The translations under genes and the position numbers were made by a program. DNA of 64,000 nt from assembly GCA_900763685.1 (NCBI GenBank), contig CAAFLF010000019.1:1-64000 (forward strand), written 5' to 3'. Source of the stretch: an uncultured Oscillospiraceae bacterium. GTDB lineage: Bacteria > Bacillota > Clostridia > Oscillospirales > Oscillospiraceae. Shown in pieces: positions 52,275 to 59,875 of the stretch (the first letter of the stretch is position 1; each line of letters opens with the position of its first letter). Below the pieces are notes generated by a model. The model did no database searches, was not told the DNA's origin, and saw only the letters and a program-made list of their open reading frames with translations.

Positions 52275-52444
52275 CTGCCGCTCCTTCCGCCCCGTGGGGG
52301 CTTCGTTTTTCTTCATGCTCCCATGATAGCGGAAGAATGGTCCTAAAATATGGACAGTTCCGGCGAAACCCCGCCCTTGCGGCAGGGGAGCCGCCATGGT
52401 AGAATGAGAAAAAACGCCCCTCCGGGGGCGGAGGGAGGCACGGC

Positions 52445-53116
52445 ATGATCAAGACCATCCTCTGGGACGTGGACGGCACCCTGCTGGACTTCGGGGCGGC
52501 GGAGCGGGCCGCCATGCTGTCCCTCTACCGGGAGTTCGGCCTGGGAACCTGCACGGAGGACGCCCTCCGCCGCTACTCCCAATTGAACAAAGCCTATTGG
52601 GAACGCCTGGAGCGCCGGGAGATCACAAAGTCCGAGCTCCTGGTCCGCCGCTTCCAGGATTTCTTCGGGGCCGAGGGCCTCACTGTGGACGCCGTGGCCT
52701 TCAACGCCGCCTACCAGGCCCGGCTGGGGGAGACCGCCATCCCCCGGGATGACAGCGTGGCGCTGGTAGCGTCCCTCCGGGGCCGGGTCCGGCAGTACGT
52801 GGTCTCCAACGGCACCGTCCAGGCCCAGACGGCGAAGCTCCGCCGCTCCGGCCTGGACCGGCTCATGGACGGCATCTTCCTCTCGGAGAAGATCGGCGCC
52901 GAGAAGCCGGACATCGCCTTCTTCGCTGCCGTCTTCGCCGCCATCGGTCCGGTGGCGAAGGAGGAAGTCCTCATCGTGGGGGACTCCCTCACCAGCGACA
53001 TCCAGGGCGGAAGAAACGCCGGCATCCAGACCTGCTGGTACGCCCCAAACGGCGGGGAGAGCCCCCTTCCCGACCACACCATCCGTGACCTCCATGAGGT
53101 CCTGGCCCTGCTGTGA
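52445..53116 (+). CDS. HAD-family nucleotidase, YjjG-like
   Basis: A 223-residue hydrolase with motif I ILWDVDGTLLDF, motif II VVSNGT, Lys in GAEKPDIAFF and GDSLTSDIQGGRNAG. The cap region and these motifs match pyrimidine nucleotidases of the YjjG type, which remove phosphate from damaged or unusual dUMP/TMP-like nucleotides. GGAGGGAGGCACGGC precedes the ATG. Confidence 0.88.
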   Translation: MIKTILWDVDGTLLDFGAAERAAMLSLYREFGLGTCTEDALRRYSQLNKAYWERLERREITKSELLVRRFQDFFGAEGLTVDAVAFNAAYQARLGETAIPRDDSVALVASLRGRVRQYVVSNGTVQAQTAKLRRSGLDRLMDGIFLSEKIGAEKPDIAFFAAVFAAIGPVAKEEVLIVGDSLTSDIQGGRNAGIQTCWYAPNGGESPLPDHTIRDLHEVLALL

Positions 53117-53154
53117 GGAAAAAATTCATTTGGAAAAAGCTTTCGGAGGAAACG

Positions 53155-53616
53155 ATGAAAATTGTGATTCGAGAATACTGTCCGGCGGATTGGGACTCCA
53201 TCCAGCGGATCCATGACGCGGGAAGACGGGTTGAGTTAAAGCTGGCCGGATTGGAGGATGCGTTTCTGCCCCTTTCCGTTGCGGCGGAGCGGGAGGACCT
53301 TTTTGATTATCCGGGTATTTTTGTCGCCGAAGGGGACAAGGGCGTGGTCGGTTTTGCTGCTTGCACCGCAGAAGAACTGGCGTGGCTCTACGTTGACCCC
53401 GTACATTTTCGGGAGGGCGTCGGACGAAAATTGACCGAATTCGCGCTGCGGCAGTTCCCCAAAATTCAATCGATCGAAGCACTCGTGGGCAATGAGCCGG
53501 CACGAGCGCTGTATGAATCGTTTGGGTTTAAAGTAAGCAAAACCGTACGCGGGAAAATGCCCGGCAACGAAGACTTTGCCGTGGAAGTATATCTGCTGGA
53601 ACGAAAGGACCCCTAA
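53155..53616 (+). CDS. GNAT-family N-acetyltransferase
   Basis: A 153-residue acetyltransferase. The acetyl-CoA site is VDPVHFREGVGRKLTEFA (the R-x-x-G-x-G/A pattern in modified form), with NEPARALYESFGF near the C-terminus. CGGAGGA precedes the ATG. Third positions are less GC-rich than in flanking genes, a hint of later arrival. Substrate unknown. Confidence 0.87.
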   Translation: MKIVIREYCPADWDSIQRIHDAGRRVELKLAGLEDAFLPLSVAAEREDLFDYPGIFVAEGDKGVVGFAACTAEELAWLYVDPVHFREGVGRKLTEFALRQFPKIQSIEALVGNEPARALYESFGFKVSKTVRGKMPGNEDFAVEVYLLERKDP

Positions 53617-53640
53617 ATTTCTGTTCTATGAGAAAAAGCA

Positions 53641-53659
53641 GGAGAGGCTCCGCCTCTCC
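53641..53659. repeat. hairpin GGAGAGG-CTCC-CCTCTCC upstream of the EFR1 gene
   Basis: A GGAGAGGC/GCCTCTCC stem lies after the GNAT stop. Its twin flanks the other side of the ferredoxin gene at 54459. It may be a weak terminator. Confidence 0.6.
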
Positions 53660-53689
53660 CTCCCGCCCTGCTGTGAAAGGAGACAACCA

Positions 53690-54433
53690 ATGATCCTATA
53701 TTTCTCCGCCACCGGAAACAGCCAGTATGTGGCTGGTCGACTGGCGTCGGCCCTGGGACAGGAAGCGCTGTCCATGGTGGACTGCCTTCGGCGCGGCGAG
53801 ACCTCCTTTACGGATGATACTATCTGCGTCGTGTCTCCCACCTATTTCTGGGGCCTTCCCAGCATCGTCAAGGAGTTCCTCGCACAGGCCGATCTCCATA
53901 CCGGCTACCTCTGCTTCCTTGCCACCTACGGCACAACGCCGGGTGCCTCCGGCCGTATGGCGGGCAAGGCGATCCAGGGCAGGGCCATCGACGCCTTCTA
54001 CGCCGTCCGGATGCCGGACACCTGGACTCCCATCTTCGACCTCTCCGCCCCGGAGAAGGTGGCGGCGTTCACCAAAACCACGGAGGCGGACATTGACGCG
54101 GCCATCCGCGGGATCCGCCAGCGCCATACCAACCGCCGGATGTCCCCCCGTACCCCCGGGTTTCTCGCGGAGTGGTTCGCGCAGCCCCTCTACAACGGAA
54201 CGATCCGGAAAACGGCTCACCTCCGCCTGGAGGAGGGCTGCGTCGGCTGCGGCCGATGCGCGGCGAACTGCCCCGTGCGGGCCATCGAGATGCGGGAGCG
54301 GCGGCCGGTCTGGGTCAAGGAGAAATGTACCATGTGCCTTGGCTGCCTGCACCGCTGCCCGAAGTTCGCCATCCAGTACGGCGGAAACACCCGGAGGCAC
54401 GAGCAGTACACCCATCCCAAGACCAGCGGATAG
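53690..54433 (+). CDS. EFR1-type flavodoxin/ferredoxin fusion
   Basis: A 247-residue electron-transfer protein. Residues 1-150 are flavodoxin-like (ILYFSATGNSQYVAGRLA binds FMN phosphate, with PTYFWGLP). The C-terminal part has two 4Fe-4S motifs, CVGCGRCAANCP and CTMCLGCLHRCP. Such EFR1 proteins are common in clostridia; partners are unknown. AAAGGAGACAACCA precedes the ATG. A pair of similar hairpins brackets the gene. Confidence 0.9.
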   Translation: MILYFSATGNSQYVAGRLASALGQEALSMVDCLRRGETSFTDDTICVVSPTYFWGLPSIVKEFLAQADLHTGYLCFLATYGTTPGASGRMAGKAIQGRAIDAFYAVRMPDTWTPIFDLSAPEKVAAFTKTTEADIDAAIRGIRQRHTNRRMSPRTPGFLAEWFAQPLYNGTIRKTAHLRLEEGCVGCGRCAANCPVRAIEMRERRPVWVKEKCTMCLGCLHRCPKFAIQYGGNTRRHEQYTHPKTSG

Positions 54434-54458
54434 GGCCCAATCTATCCGAAAAGCAAAG

Positions 54459-54483
54459 GAGGGAGAGGCTTTGCCTCTCCCTC
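54459..54483. repeat. hairpin GGAGGGAGAGGC-TTT-GCCTCTCCCTCC, twin of that at 53641
   Basis: A perfect 11-12 bp stem with the same core (GGAGAGGC/GCCTCTCC) as upstream of the gene. It ends the EFR1 transcript at least in part. Confidence 0.65.
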
Positions 54484-54498
54484 CCTTCCTGTCCCAGC

Positions 54499-54530
54499 AA
54501 AAAAGGGAGCGGCTTACGCCGCTCCCTTAC
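54499..54530 (-). terminator. terminator of hpf
   Basis: On the minus strand AAGGGAGCGGC and GCCGCTCCCTT pair around GTAA and TTTTTT follows. The stem begins eight bases after the hpf stop. Confidence 0.9.
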
Positions 54531-54535
54531 GATTT

Positions 54536-55081
54536 TTACTCCTCTTCCCCGGTCTCGATGAGGCCGTAGCCGCCGTTCTTCCGGCGGTAGACGATACTGA
54601 GAGCCCCGTCCTCGGCGCCCCGGAAGACGAAGAAGTCGTGGTCCAGCAGGTTCATCTGCAGGATGGCCTCCTCGGCGCTCATAGGCTTCACGGAGAAGCG
54701 CTTGGTGCGCACGATGTCGAACTCCTTCTCCTCCGCCACGCTGAAATCGTCCAGCTCGGCGGGGGCGGGGAAAGCCTCGGAGCGCATGCGCTTGGCAAGG
54801 CGGGTCTTGTTCTTCAGGATCTGCCGCTCGATGTAGCTGATGGCCGCGTCTACGGCGGAGCGCATATCGCCGTCCGTCTCCTGGGTCTGGGCACGGAAGA
54901 TGGTGTTCCCTCCGCGGATGGTGAGCTCCACCGTGCAAAGGTGGTTCTTCTCCACGGAGAACGTGACAAATGCGGCAGGTTCCTCCTGGAAGTAGCGATC
55001 CAGCTTGGAGACCTTCTTCTCGGTATACTCCTTGATGGAATCGTTCAGGGAGACTTTCTTGCAGGCAAATGTACACTTCAT
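54536..55081 (-). CDS. hpf: ribosome hibernation promoting factor, long form
   Basis: Long-form HPF pairs 70S ribosomes into inactive 100S dimers in resting cells. The 181-residue protein has the N-terminal S30AE domain (residues 1-100, EKKVSKLDRYFQEEP, ELTIRGGNTIFRAQ) and the C-terminal dimerisation domain (FSVKPMSAEEAILQMNLLDHDFFVFR). GAAAGGAGCGATACCT precedes the ATG. It has its own promoter. Confidence 0.96.
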   Translation of the reverse strand: MKCTFACKKVSLNDSIKEYTEKKVSKLDRYFQEEPAAFVTFSVEKNHLCTVELTIRGGNTIFRAQTQETDGDMRSAVDAAISYIERQILKNKTRLAKRMRSEAFPAPAELDDFSVAEEKEFDIVRTKRFSVKPMSAEEAILQMNLLDHDFFVFRGAEDGALSIVYRRKNGGYGLIETGEEE

Positions 55082-55156
55082 AGGTATCGCTCCTTTCGTT
55101 TGGCGGAGGGGAGGCCCCGGTCCCGGGGAAAGGGGTCACCCCGCCTCCTTGTCCAT

Positions 55157-55185
55157 ATTGTACTATAGGGCGGGAGAAATAGCAA
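55157..55185 (-). promoter_or_regulatory. hpf promoter
   Basis: On the minus strand TTGCTA and TACAAT are 17 bases apart, about 75 bases before the start codon. Confidence 0.65.
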
Positions 55186-55189
55186 GAGG

Positions 55190-55220
55190 ATTGTTGCCAA
55201 TTTAACAATGGCGTAACAAT
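55190..55220. promoter_or_regulatory. imperfect palindrome just upstream of the hpf promoter
   Basis: ATTGTTGCCA and TGGCGTAACAAT form an imperfect inverted repeat with a 9-base centre, directly upstream of the -35 box. It could bind an activator or repressor of this stationary-phase gene. Confidence 0.3.
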
Positions 55221-55449
55221 TTGTCGCCCCGCCGGAAACAGAGCCCCCGCCTGTCCGCCGGAGGCGGTCCCAGGGCGCCGGGCAGGGGAGAGGATAAAAA
55301 AGGGCCGCCGGCGGACAGCGCCGCGGGCGGCTCAAGCGGGTGGGATATTGGAAAGCTTCCAAGAGTAGAGTAGCACAAGCCCCCCGCCATTGCAATGGGA
55401 GCTTTTGTCAAAAAACCACTACTTTCGCCGCCTGGGGCGGCTCCCGGCC
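55221..55449. other. intergenic stretch with no gene seen
   Basis: Between hpf and the Sel1-repeat gene I see GC-rich sequence with short inverted repeats (GCCGCC/GGCGGC) and no plausible start with ribosome site. The short open frames in it look like chance. Confidence 0.5.
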
Positions 55450-56406
55450 TTACCCCTCATCCTTAAAATGCTCCGCCAGCACCTGGCTGGCGAAGGCGTC
55501 CCCCTGGGCGGCGGCCTTCTCAAACCAGAATTTCGCCTTCGTGAGGTCCCGTTCCGTGCCCTGACCGTTGAAGTAGAGGGTGCCGCAGTTGCACTGGGCG
55601 TCGGGATGCCCCTGCTCCGCCGCCTTCTCGTACCAGTGGAGGGCCTGGGCCAGGTCCTTGGCGGTGCCCTGCCCCTCGCTGTACATCAGGCCGCAGTTGA
55701 ACTGGGCCGCGCGGTTCCCTTGCTCCGCCGCCTTCTCAAACCAGAGGAGGGCCTGGGTCAGGTCCGGCTCCGTGCCGATGCCGTTGTAGCAGAACATGCC
55801 GCAGTTGCACTGGGCGTCGGGATGCCCCTGCTCCGCCGCCCGCTCCAGCCAGTAGAAGGCCGCGGAGGGGTCCACCTCCGTCTCCTGGCCCTGATAGAGC
55901 ATGGCGCCGCAGCGGTACTGGGCCTCGGCGTCGCCGCCCTCGGCGGCGGCCAGCAGCCTTTTCAAAGTCTCCCCGCAGACCTTGGGAGGCTGGGGCCGCT
56001 CCCGGCCCGTCTTCGGCTGCCAGTTGGCCTCCTGGGTGGCCCACCAGCCGGGGAAGACCGGGTCCTCGGGGGCGAGGGTCGCCTCCAGCGCCGCCGGGAA
56101 GATCACGGCGTGGTCCTCCTGCCGCAGGCTGATGGCCCCGGCCCGGAGCCCCAGGCTCAAAAGGTCCATCACCGCCTGGGGCGCGGCGGTCCAGGCGACG
56201 CCGTCATAGCGGCGGCAGAAGCTCTCGTCCACCGGATGGGCCTTGCGGTTCTCATGGACCAGGCTCAGCTGGCCCAGCAGATACCGGATCTCCCGCCGGG
56301 CGTCCACCGCGGCCTGGGCGTCCCACTGCCCCTGGGGGCGGCACTGGGAGAGCAGAGCGGAAACCGTCTCCTCCGTCAAAGGCCGGGGAGCAAAAACATC
56401 ATTCAT
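55450..56406 (-). CDS. Sel1-repeat protein
   Basis: A 318-residue protein without signal peptide. Residues 150-318 form about five Sel1-type repeats of 36 residues (A-x-x-W-x-E-K-A-A-E-Q-G-x-x-x-A-Q-x-N-C-G). The N-terminal 150 residues, with GWWATQEANWQP, match nothing I know. Such repeats bind other proteins. AAGGAGGCTTTCTG precedes the start. Role unknown. Confidence 0.85.
   Translation of the reverse strand: MNDVFAPRPLTEETVSALLSQCRPQGQWDAQAAVDARREIRYLLGQLSLVHENRKAHPVDESFCRRYDGVAWTAAPQAVMDLLSLGLRAGAISLRQEDHAVIFPAALEATLAPEDPVFPGWWATQEANWQPKTGRERPQPPKVCGETLKRLLAAAEGGDAEAQYRCGAMLYQGQETEVDPSAAFYWLERAAEQGHPDAQCNCGMFCYNGIGTEPDLTQALLWFEKAAEQGNRAAQFNCGLMYSEGQGTAKDLAQALHWYEKAAEQGHPDAQCNCGTLYFNGQGTERDLTKAKFWFEKAAAQGDAFASQVLAEHFKDEG
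55570..55850 (-). repeat. near-identical Sel1-coding repeats
   Basis: A 39-base block (TTGCACTGGGCGTCGGGATG, then CCCCTGCTCCGCCGCC on the plus strand) occurs at about 55585 and again at about 55805. Intervening units are similar but less exact. The identity suggests recent copying of repeats. Confidence 0.75.
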
Positions 56407-56523
56407 CAGAAAGCCTCCTTCACAAGGTTTCGTGTTCCCGCCCAGTATAGCGCCAACGGGGGACGATTGCAAGAGCGCGAAAAGGCGCCCGGCGGAGCGA
56501 AGGCTCCGCCGGGCGTGGGATAT

Positions 56524-56979
56524 TCACTTTCTCCGGCGTCCACGGCGGCCGTCCATGCCGCGGTTCAGGTCGGCCATCCGGCCCTCGGAGGCGGTCATGA
56601 ACTGCTTGAGCTTGTCCTCGAAGATCTGGTCCGGGGTCTGGGGCACCGGGGGCGCCGCCGGTCTCGCCGGGCCCCGTTGGGGGGCCGGACGGAGCGCTCC
56701 GCCGCCTCTGGGCGGGGCGGGACGGAAGGAGCGGGGACGCTCCTCCTGGGGCAGGGCCTTCTTGATGGAGAGGTTGATCTTCCCATTCTCCGTGGAGAGG
56801 ACCTTGACCCGGACAGTCTGCCCCTCCTGCAGGAAATCGTGGACGTCGTTGACATAGGTGGGGGCAATCTCGGAGATATGTACCAGGCCCGAGCGGCCGC
56901 CCTCCAGCGCGACGAACGCGCCAAACTTCAGAATGCTGGTGACTTTCCCTTCCAGAATTTTGCCGACCTCAGGCTCCAT
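56524..56979 (-). CDS. yabR: S1-domain RNA-binding protein, YabR-like
   Basis: A 151-residue protein with one S1 domain at residues 1-75 (GKILEGKVTSILKFGAFVAL, LVHISEIA) and a Pro/Arg/Gly-rich tail ending GRRGRRRK. In Bacillus, yabR follows divIC, exactly as here (yabP-yabQ-divIC-yabR), which supports the name. It probably binds RNA; a general role is unknown. TAACGGGAGACGGAT precedes the ATG. Confidence 0.85.
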   Translation of the reverse strand: MEPEVGKILEGKVTSILKFGAFVALEGGRSGLVHISEIAPTYVNDVHDFLQEGQTVRVKVLSTENGKINLSIKKALPQEERPRSFRPAPPRGGGALRPAPQRGPARPAAPPVPQTPDQIFEDKLKQFMTASEGRMADLNRGMDGRRGRRRK

Positions 56980-57034
56980 ATCCGTCTCCCGTTATCTCTT
57001 AGATTCCCGCACGCTGGCGGGGCGATCACTTCTC

Positions 57035-57331
57035 TCAGTGGCCGATGTCCACAAAGACCCGCTCGCCGGGGCTCACAAGACCAAGCTCATCCCGGGCGAT
57101 GCGCTCCATTTCCTCCTGGCTGCCGCCCTGGTCGATGCTTTTCTGCAGGGCGTCGTTCTCCTGCTGCTGGGTCTGGACCTGCTGCCGGAGCTGCTGCTCC
57201 TGGGCCTTGGCCGCCGTCAGCTGGTCCTGCATCCGCCAGACCTGCCAGCCCAGTGCCAGAAGCAGCGCCAGGATCACAAGACGCACGGAAAATCCGGACG
57301 CCACTTTGCGCTTTTTTCCGGCTCTCGCCAC
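57035..57331 (-). CDS. divIC: septum formation initiator DivIC/FtsB
   Basis: A small division protein of 98 residues: basic N-terminus, one membrane helix (VRLVILALLLALGWQV), then a coiled coil (QDQLTAAKAQEQQLRQQVQ) and the conserved ARDELGLVSPGE end. It acts with FtsL and DivIB at the septum. Its DNA is almost entirely overlapped, in another frame, by the extended end of yabQ. Confidence 0.93.
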   Translation of the reverse strand: MARAGKKRKVASGFSVRLVILALLLALGWQVWRMQDQLTAAKAQEQQLRQQVQTQQQENDALQKSIDQGGSQEEMERIARDELGLVSPGERVFVDIGH

Positions 57332-57800
57332 GCCGCTTCCCCCCTTTGCGCCGCCGCCTGTGGGCCGCAGCGCCGATTTTCCTTATTGTAAACCATTTTC
57401 TCCAAAAATAAAAGAGGTTTTCGCGGAACTTTTCCACTTTTTTAAGCCCCCGCCCCAGCAGCCGGACCGGCAGCAGGGCAAGCCCCACCGCCGCCTCCGC
57501 CGTTTGGGCCCAGAAGTCCCAGACCGGGGCCAGGAGAGGGGAGAAGCAGGTGAACTGCAGCGCCGCCCCGCCGATGGCCCCCAGCAGGCAGTAGAGCCGC
57601 AGCTCCCCCGCCCCCCGCCGCAGGGCGAAGAGCAGCAGCGCCAGCCCCGCCGCGAGGCAGAAGGCCCCGTCCAGCAGGGCGGTGAGCCGCCGCCCCCGGC
57701 GGCGCAGGGGCCGGAGGAGGTCATAGAGCAGCGCCAGCCCCAGCCCCAGCAGAATGGACTGCCCAAAGAGCAGCAGCTGCGCCGATACCTGGATCCTCAT
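57087..57800 (-). CDS. yabQ: spore cortex protein YabQ with an abnormal 3' extension
   Basis: YabQ is a membrane protein needed for spore cortex formation. Residues 1-141 fit the family: VSAQLLLFGQSILLGLGLALLYD at the start, several membrane segments, and the end FYFWRKWFTIRK, where relatives I recall stop. Here the frame stays open for 96 more residues that overlap divIC by 245 bases; that part is Ala/Gly/Pro-rich, like an out-of-frame reading. The true stop was probably lost by mutation or frameshift, or the sequence has an error. It overlaps yabP by four bases. Confidence 0.85.
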   Translation of the reverse strand: MRIQVSAQLLLFGQSILLGLGLALLYDLLRPLRRRGRRLTALLDGAFCLAAGLALLLFALRRGAGELRLYCLLGAIGGAALQFTCFSPLLAPVWDFWAQTAEAAVGLALLPVRLLGRGLKKVEKFRENLFYFWRKWFTIRKIGAAAHRRRRKGGKRRGESRKKAQSGVRIFRASCDPGAASGTGLAGLADAGPADGGQGPGAAAPAAGPDPAAGERRPAEKHRPGRQPGGNGAHRPG

Positions 57801-58078
57801 CCCCCCAGGAGCCTCCGCAGCCAGCCGCCGCCCCCCTCAGAGGGATCCTCATAGCTGATGGCGTCGATCCGGCCGTCCACGTGGAGCTCGCCGCCCTCCA
57901 GGGAGAGCTGGCCGATGTGCAGCCCCTCCCCGGTGACGGTGAGGAGCCCCGCCGACGTGGCCATCACGATGCCCGTCTCGTCAAAGCGCTCCACGTCCTC
58001 CACGCCGGAAACCGTCAGGGTCTCCCGGCCCGTCAGCGTCAGCCGGTGCTCCATGGGCACCCGGTAATCGTTGTTCAT
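57797..58078 (-). CDS. yabP: sporulation protein YabP
   Basis: A 93-residue protein of the YabP/YqfC family, needed for spore cortex in Bacillus. Family strands are visible: EHRLTLTGRETLTVSGVEDVERFDE starts the domain and LLTVTGEGLHIGQLSLEGGELHVDGRID completes it. The start was set at the ATG after GGAGGGACGAGA. First gene of yabP-yabQ-divIC-yabR and a direct sign that the host lineage makes or made spores. Confidence 0.92.
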   Translation of the reverse strand: MNNDYRVPMEHRLTLTGRETLTVSGVEDVERFDETGIVMATSAGLLTVTGEGLHIGQLSLEGGELHVDGRIDAISYEDPSEGGGGWLRRLLGG

Positions 58079-58130
58079 TCTCGTCCCTCCCCCCGCCGAC
58101 ATCCTATGCGCCCGGGACGAGGCTCAGACC

Positions 58131-58165
58131 AAAAAACCGGGAGGGACGCGGCGCGTCCCTCCCGG
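58131..58165 (-). terminator. terminator of the MATE gene
   Basis: On the minus strand CCGGGAGGGACG and CGTCCCTCCCGG pair and TTTTTT follows. Confidence 0.9.
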
Positions 58166-58177
58166 AATCAACTCTTT

Positions 58178-59533
58178 TTACTTGGCCTTCTCCCGCTGGA
58201 AGCTGTGGAGCCAGTCGCTCTTGTGGTAGTAGATGAGAAGCACCACGGTGCTGATGCTCCAGGTGATGGGGTAGACCCAGTTGACGGTGTTGATGCTCTG
58301 GGTGATGGGCACCGCGATCCAGAGGATGCTAACCCGCAGCACGCACCAGACCGAGAGCATCACCACCATGGGCACCATGGCCCGCCCCGCGCCCCGCAGC
58401 ACGGCGGAGAGGCAGTGGGTGGCCGCCAGCAGGCAGAAGAACAGGGCGCAGATGTGGGCCTTGTCCACGCCGAAGGCGATGGCCGCCTGGGAGTCGCAGA
58501 AGGCCCCGATGAAGGCCGGCGAGAAGACGTAGGTGATGACGCCGATGCCCTCCGCGATGAGGAGCGAGCAGAGGATGCCGAAGCGGGCGCCCTTCTTCGC
58601 CCGGTCAAACTCCTCCGCCCCCAGGTTCTGCCCCACAAAGGTGGTGATGGCGGAGGTGAAGCTGGTGATGGGCAGGAAGGCGAAGCCCTCCACCTTGGCG
58701 TAAGCGCCGCAGCCGCTCATAGCCAGCTCGCCGAAGGCGTTGATGTTGCTCTGCACCACCACGTTGGCGAAGCCGATGACGCTGTTCTGGAAGCCGGAGG
58801 GCAGGCCGTAGCGCAGGATGAGCCGTAGCATCTCCCGGTCCGGCCGGATCTCCCGGAGCACCAGCCGGTGGTCCTCCTTGGTCCGGAAGAGCCGCCGCAG
58901 GCAGAGACCGGCGCTGAGGAACTGGGCCAGGATAGTGGCCAGGGCCGCCCCGTCCACCCCCATCCCGAAGACCCCGATGAAAAGGAGGTCCAGGCACACA
59001 TTGGTAACAGAGGAGATGATGAGGTAGTAGAGGGGGTGGCGGCTGTCGCCCACCGCCTGCATGATGCCCATGCAGGAGTTGTAGAGGGAGAGGCCCAGGC
59101 TCCCGGCGAAGTAGACGCGGATATAGGTGACGCTCTGGGGCATGACCTCCGCCGGGGTCCCCATCCAGCCCAGGATGATGGGCGTCAGGGTGGTGCCGAT
59201 GAGGGTCAGCGCCCCGCCGGAGATCAGGGCGAAGAGGATGGCGTTGTGGACGGCCTTGCGCATCTTCTCCGTCTCCCGGGAGCCGAAGTAGCGGGAGATC
59301 ACCACGCCCGCCCCCATGAAGATGCCGGCGAAGAAGCCCACAAGAAGGAAGACCAGCGTCCCCGTGGAGGTGACGGCGGCCAGGGACCGGTCGCCCAGCA
59401 GGTTCCCCACGATGAGGGCGTCCGCCGTGTTGTAGAGCTGCTGGAAGAGGTTCCCCAGGAAGAGGGGCACCGCGAAGCGGATGATCTTGTCCGGAATGGA
59501 GCCCTCTGTCATGCGTACCTGTGTCGCTTTCAT
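58178..59533 (-). CDS. MATE-family efflux transporter
   Basis: A 451-residue membrane protein with about twelve hydrophobic segments, starting MKATQVRMTEGSIPDKIIRFAVPLFLGN. LFQQLYNTADALIVGNLLGD is the conserved first-helix motif, repeated in diverged form in the second half (GFQNSVIGFANVVVQSN). It exports drugs or metabolites against a Na+ or H+ gradient; its cargo is unknown. The longer frame upstream runs across the promoter and is not used. Confidence 0.93.
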   Translation of the reverse strand: MKATQVRMTEGSIPDKIIRFAVPLFLGNLFQQLYNTADALIVGNLLGDRSLAAVTSTGTLVFLLVGFFAGIFMGAGVVISRYFGSRETEKMRKAVHNAILFALISGGALTLIGTTLTPIILGWMGTPAEVMPQSVTYIRVYFAGSLGLSLYNSCMGIMQAVGDSRHPLYYLIISSVTNVCLDLLFIGVFGMGVDGAALATILAQFLSAGLCLRRLFRTKEDHRLVLREIRPDREMLRLILRYGLPSGFQNSVIGFANVVVQSNINAFGELAMSGCGAYAKVEGFAFLPITSFTSAITTFVGQNLGAEEFDRAKKGARFGILCSLLIAEGIGVITYVFSPAFIGAFCDSQAAIAFGVDKAHICALFFCLLAATHCLSAVLRGAGRAMVPMVVMLSVWCVLRVSILWIAVPITQSINTVNWVYPITWSISTVVLLIYYHKSDWLHSFQREKAK

Positions 59534-59639
59534 TGCCCGCCGCCTTTCGCCGCCGTGTAAAGATTCCGCAAAGAGGCGTCCCCGAAAAAAAGACGCCATG
59601 TAAAGTCCATGTAAAATGGGACCGTCAGCGTGAATATTT

Positions 59640-59668
59640 ATTATAGCAGGGTCTTTGGCGGACTGCAA
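59640..59668 (-). promoter_or_regulatory. promoter of the MATE gene
   Basis: On the minus strand TTGCAG and a perfect TATAAT are exactly 17 bases apart. The leader is about 100 bases. The remaining 200 bases to the Na/Pi gene hold its own promoter region, with TTGCGT and TACCAT 18 bases apart near 59775-59804. Confidence 0.8.
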
Positions 59669-59875
59669 GGGTTTTCCTGCCTTTCTCTGACGAACAGGGG
59701 CGAAAAGATCCGTTTCTTGTAGGAAAACACAGTGGGATCGCCTCCCAGGCCCCCCTGTTTGTCAGGGCGCACAGTTGCGTTTTGTAAAATGTCTCTGCTA
59801 CCATGGCGGTATAAAGGGAAAATATGAAAGACATTTTCGGGAGAGATACCGGCTTACCGCCGGGAAGGAGCGAGC

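Noticed and set aside
55202-55411. Short frames between hpf and the Sel1 gene
   Set aside because: No ribosome sites; they overlap the hpf promoter and inverted repeats.
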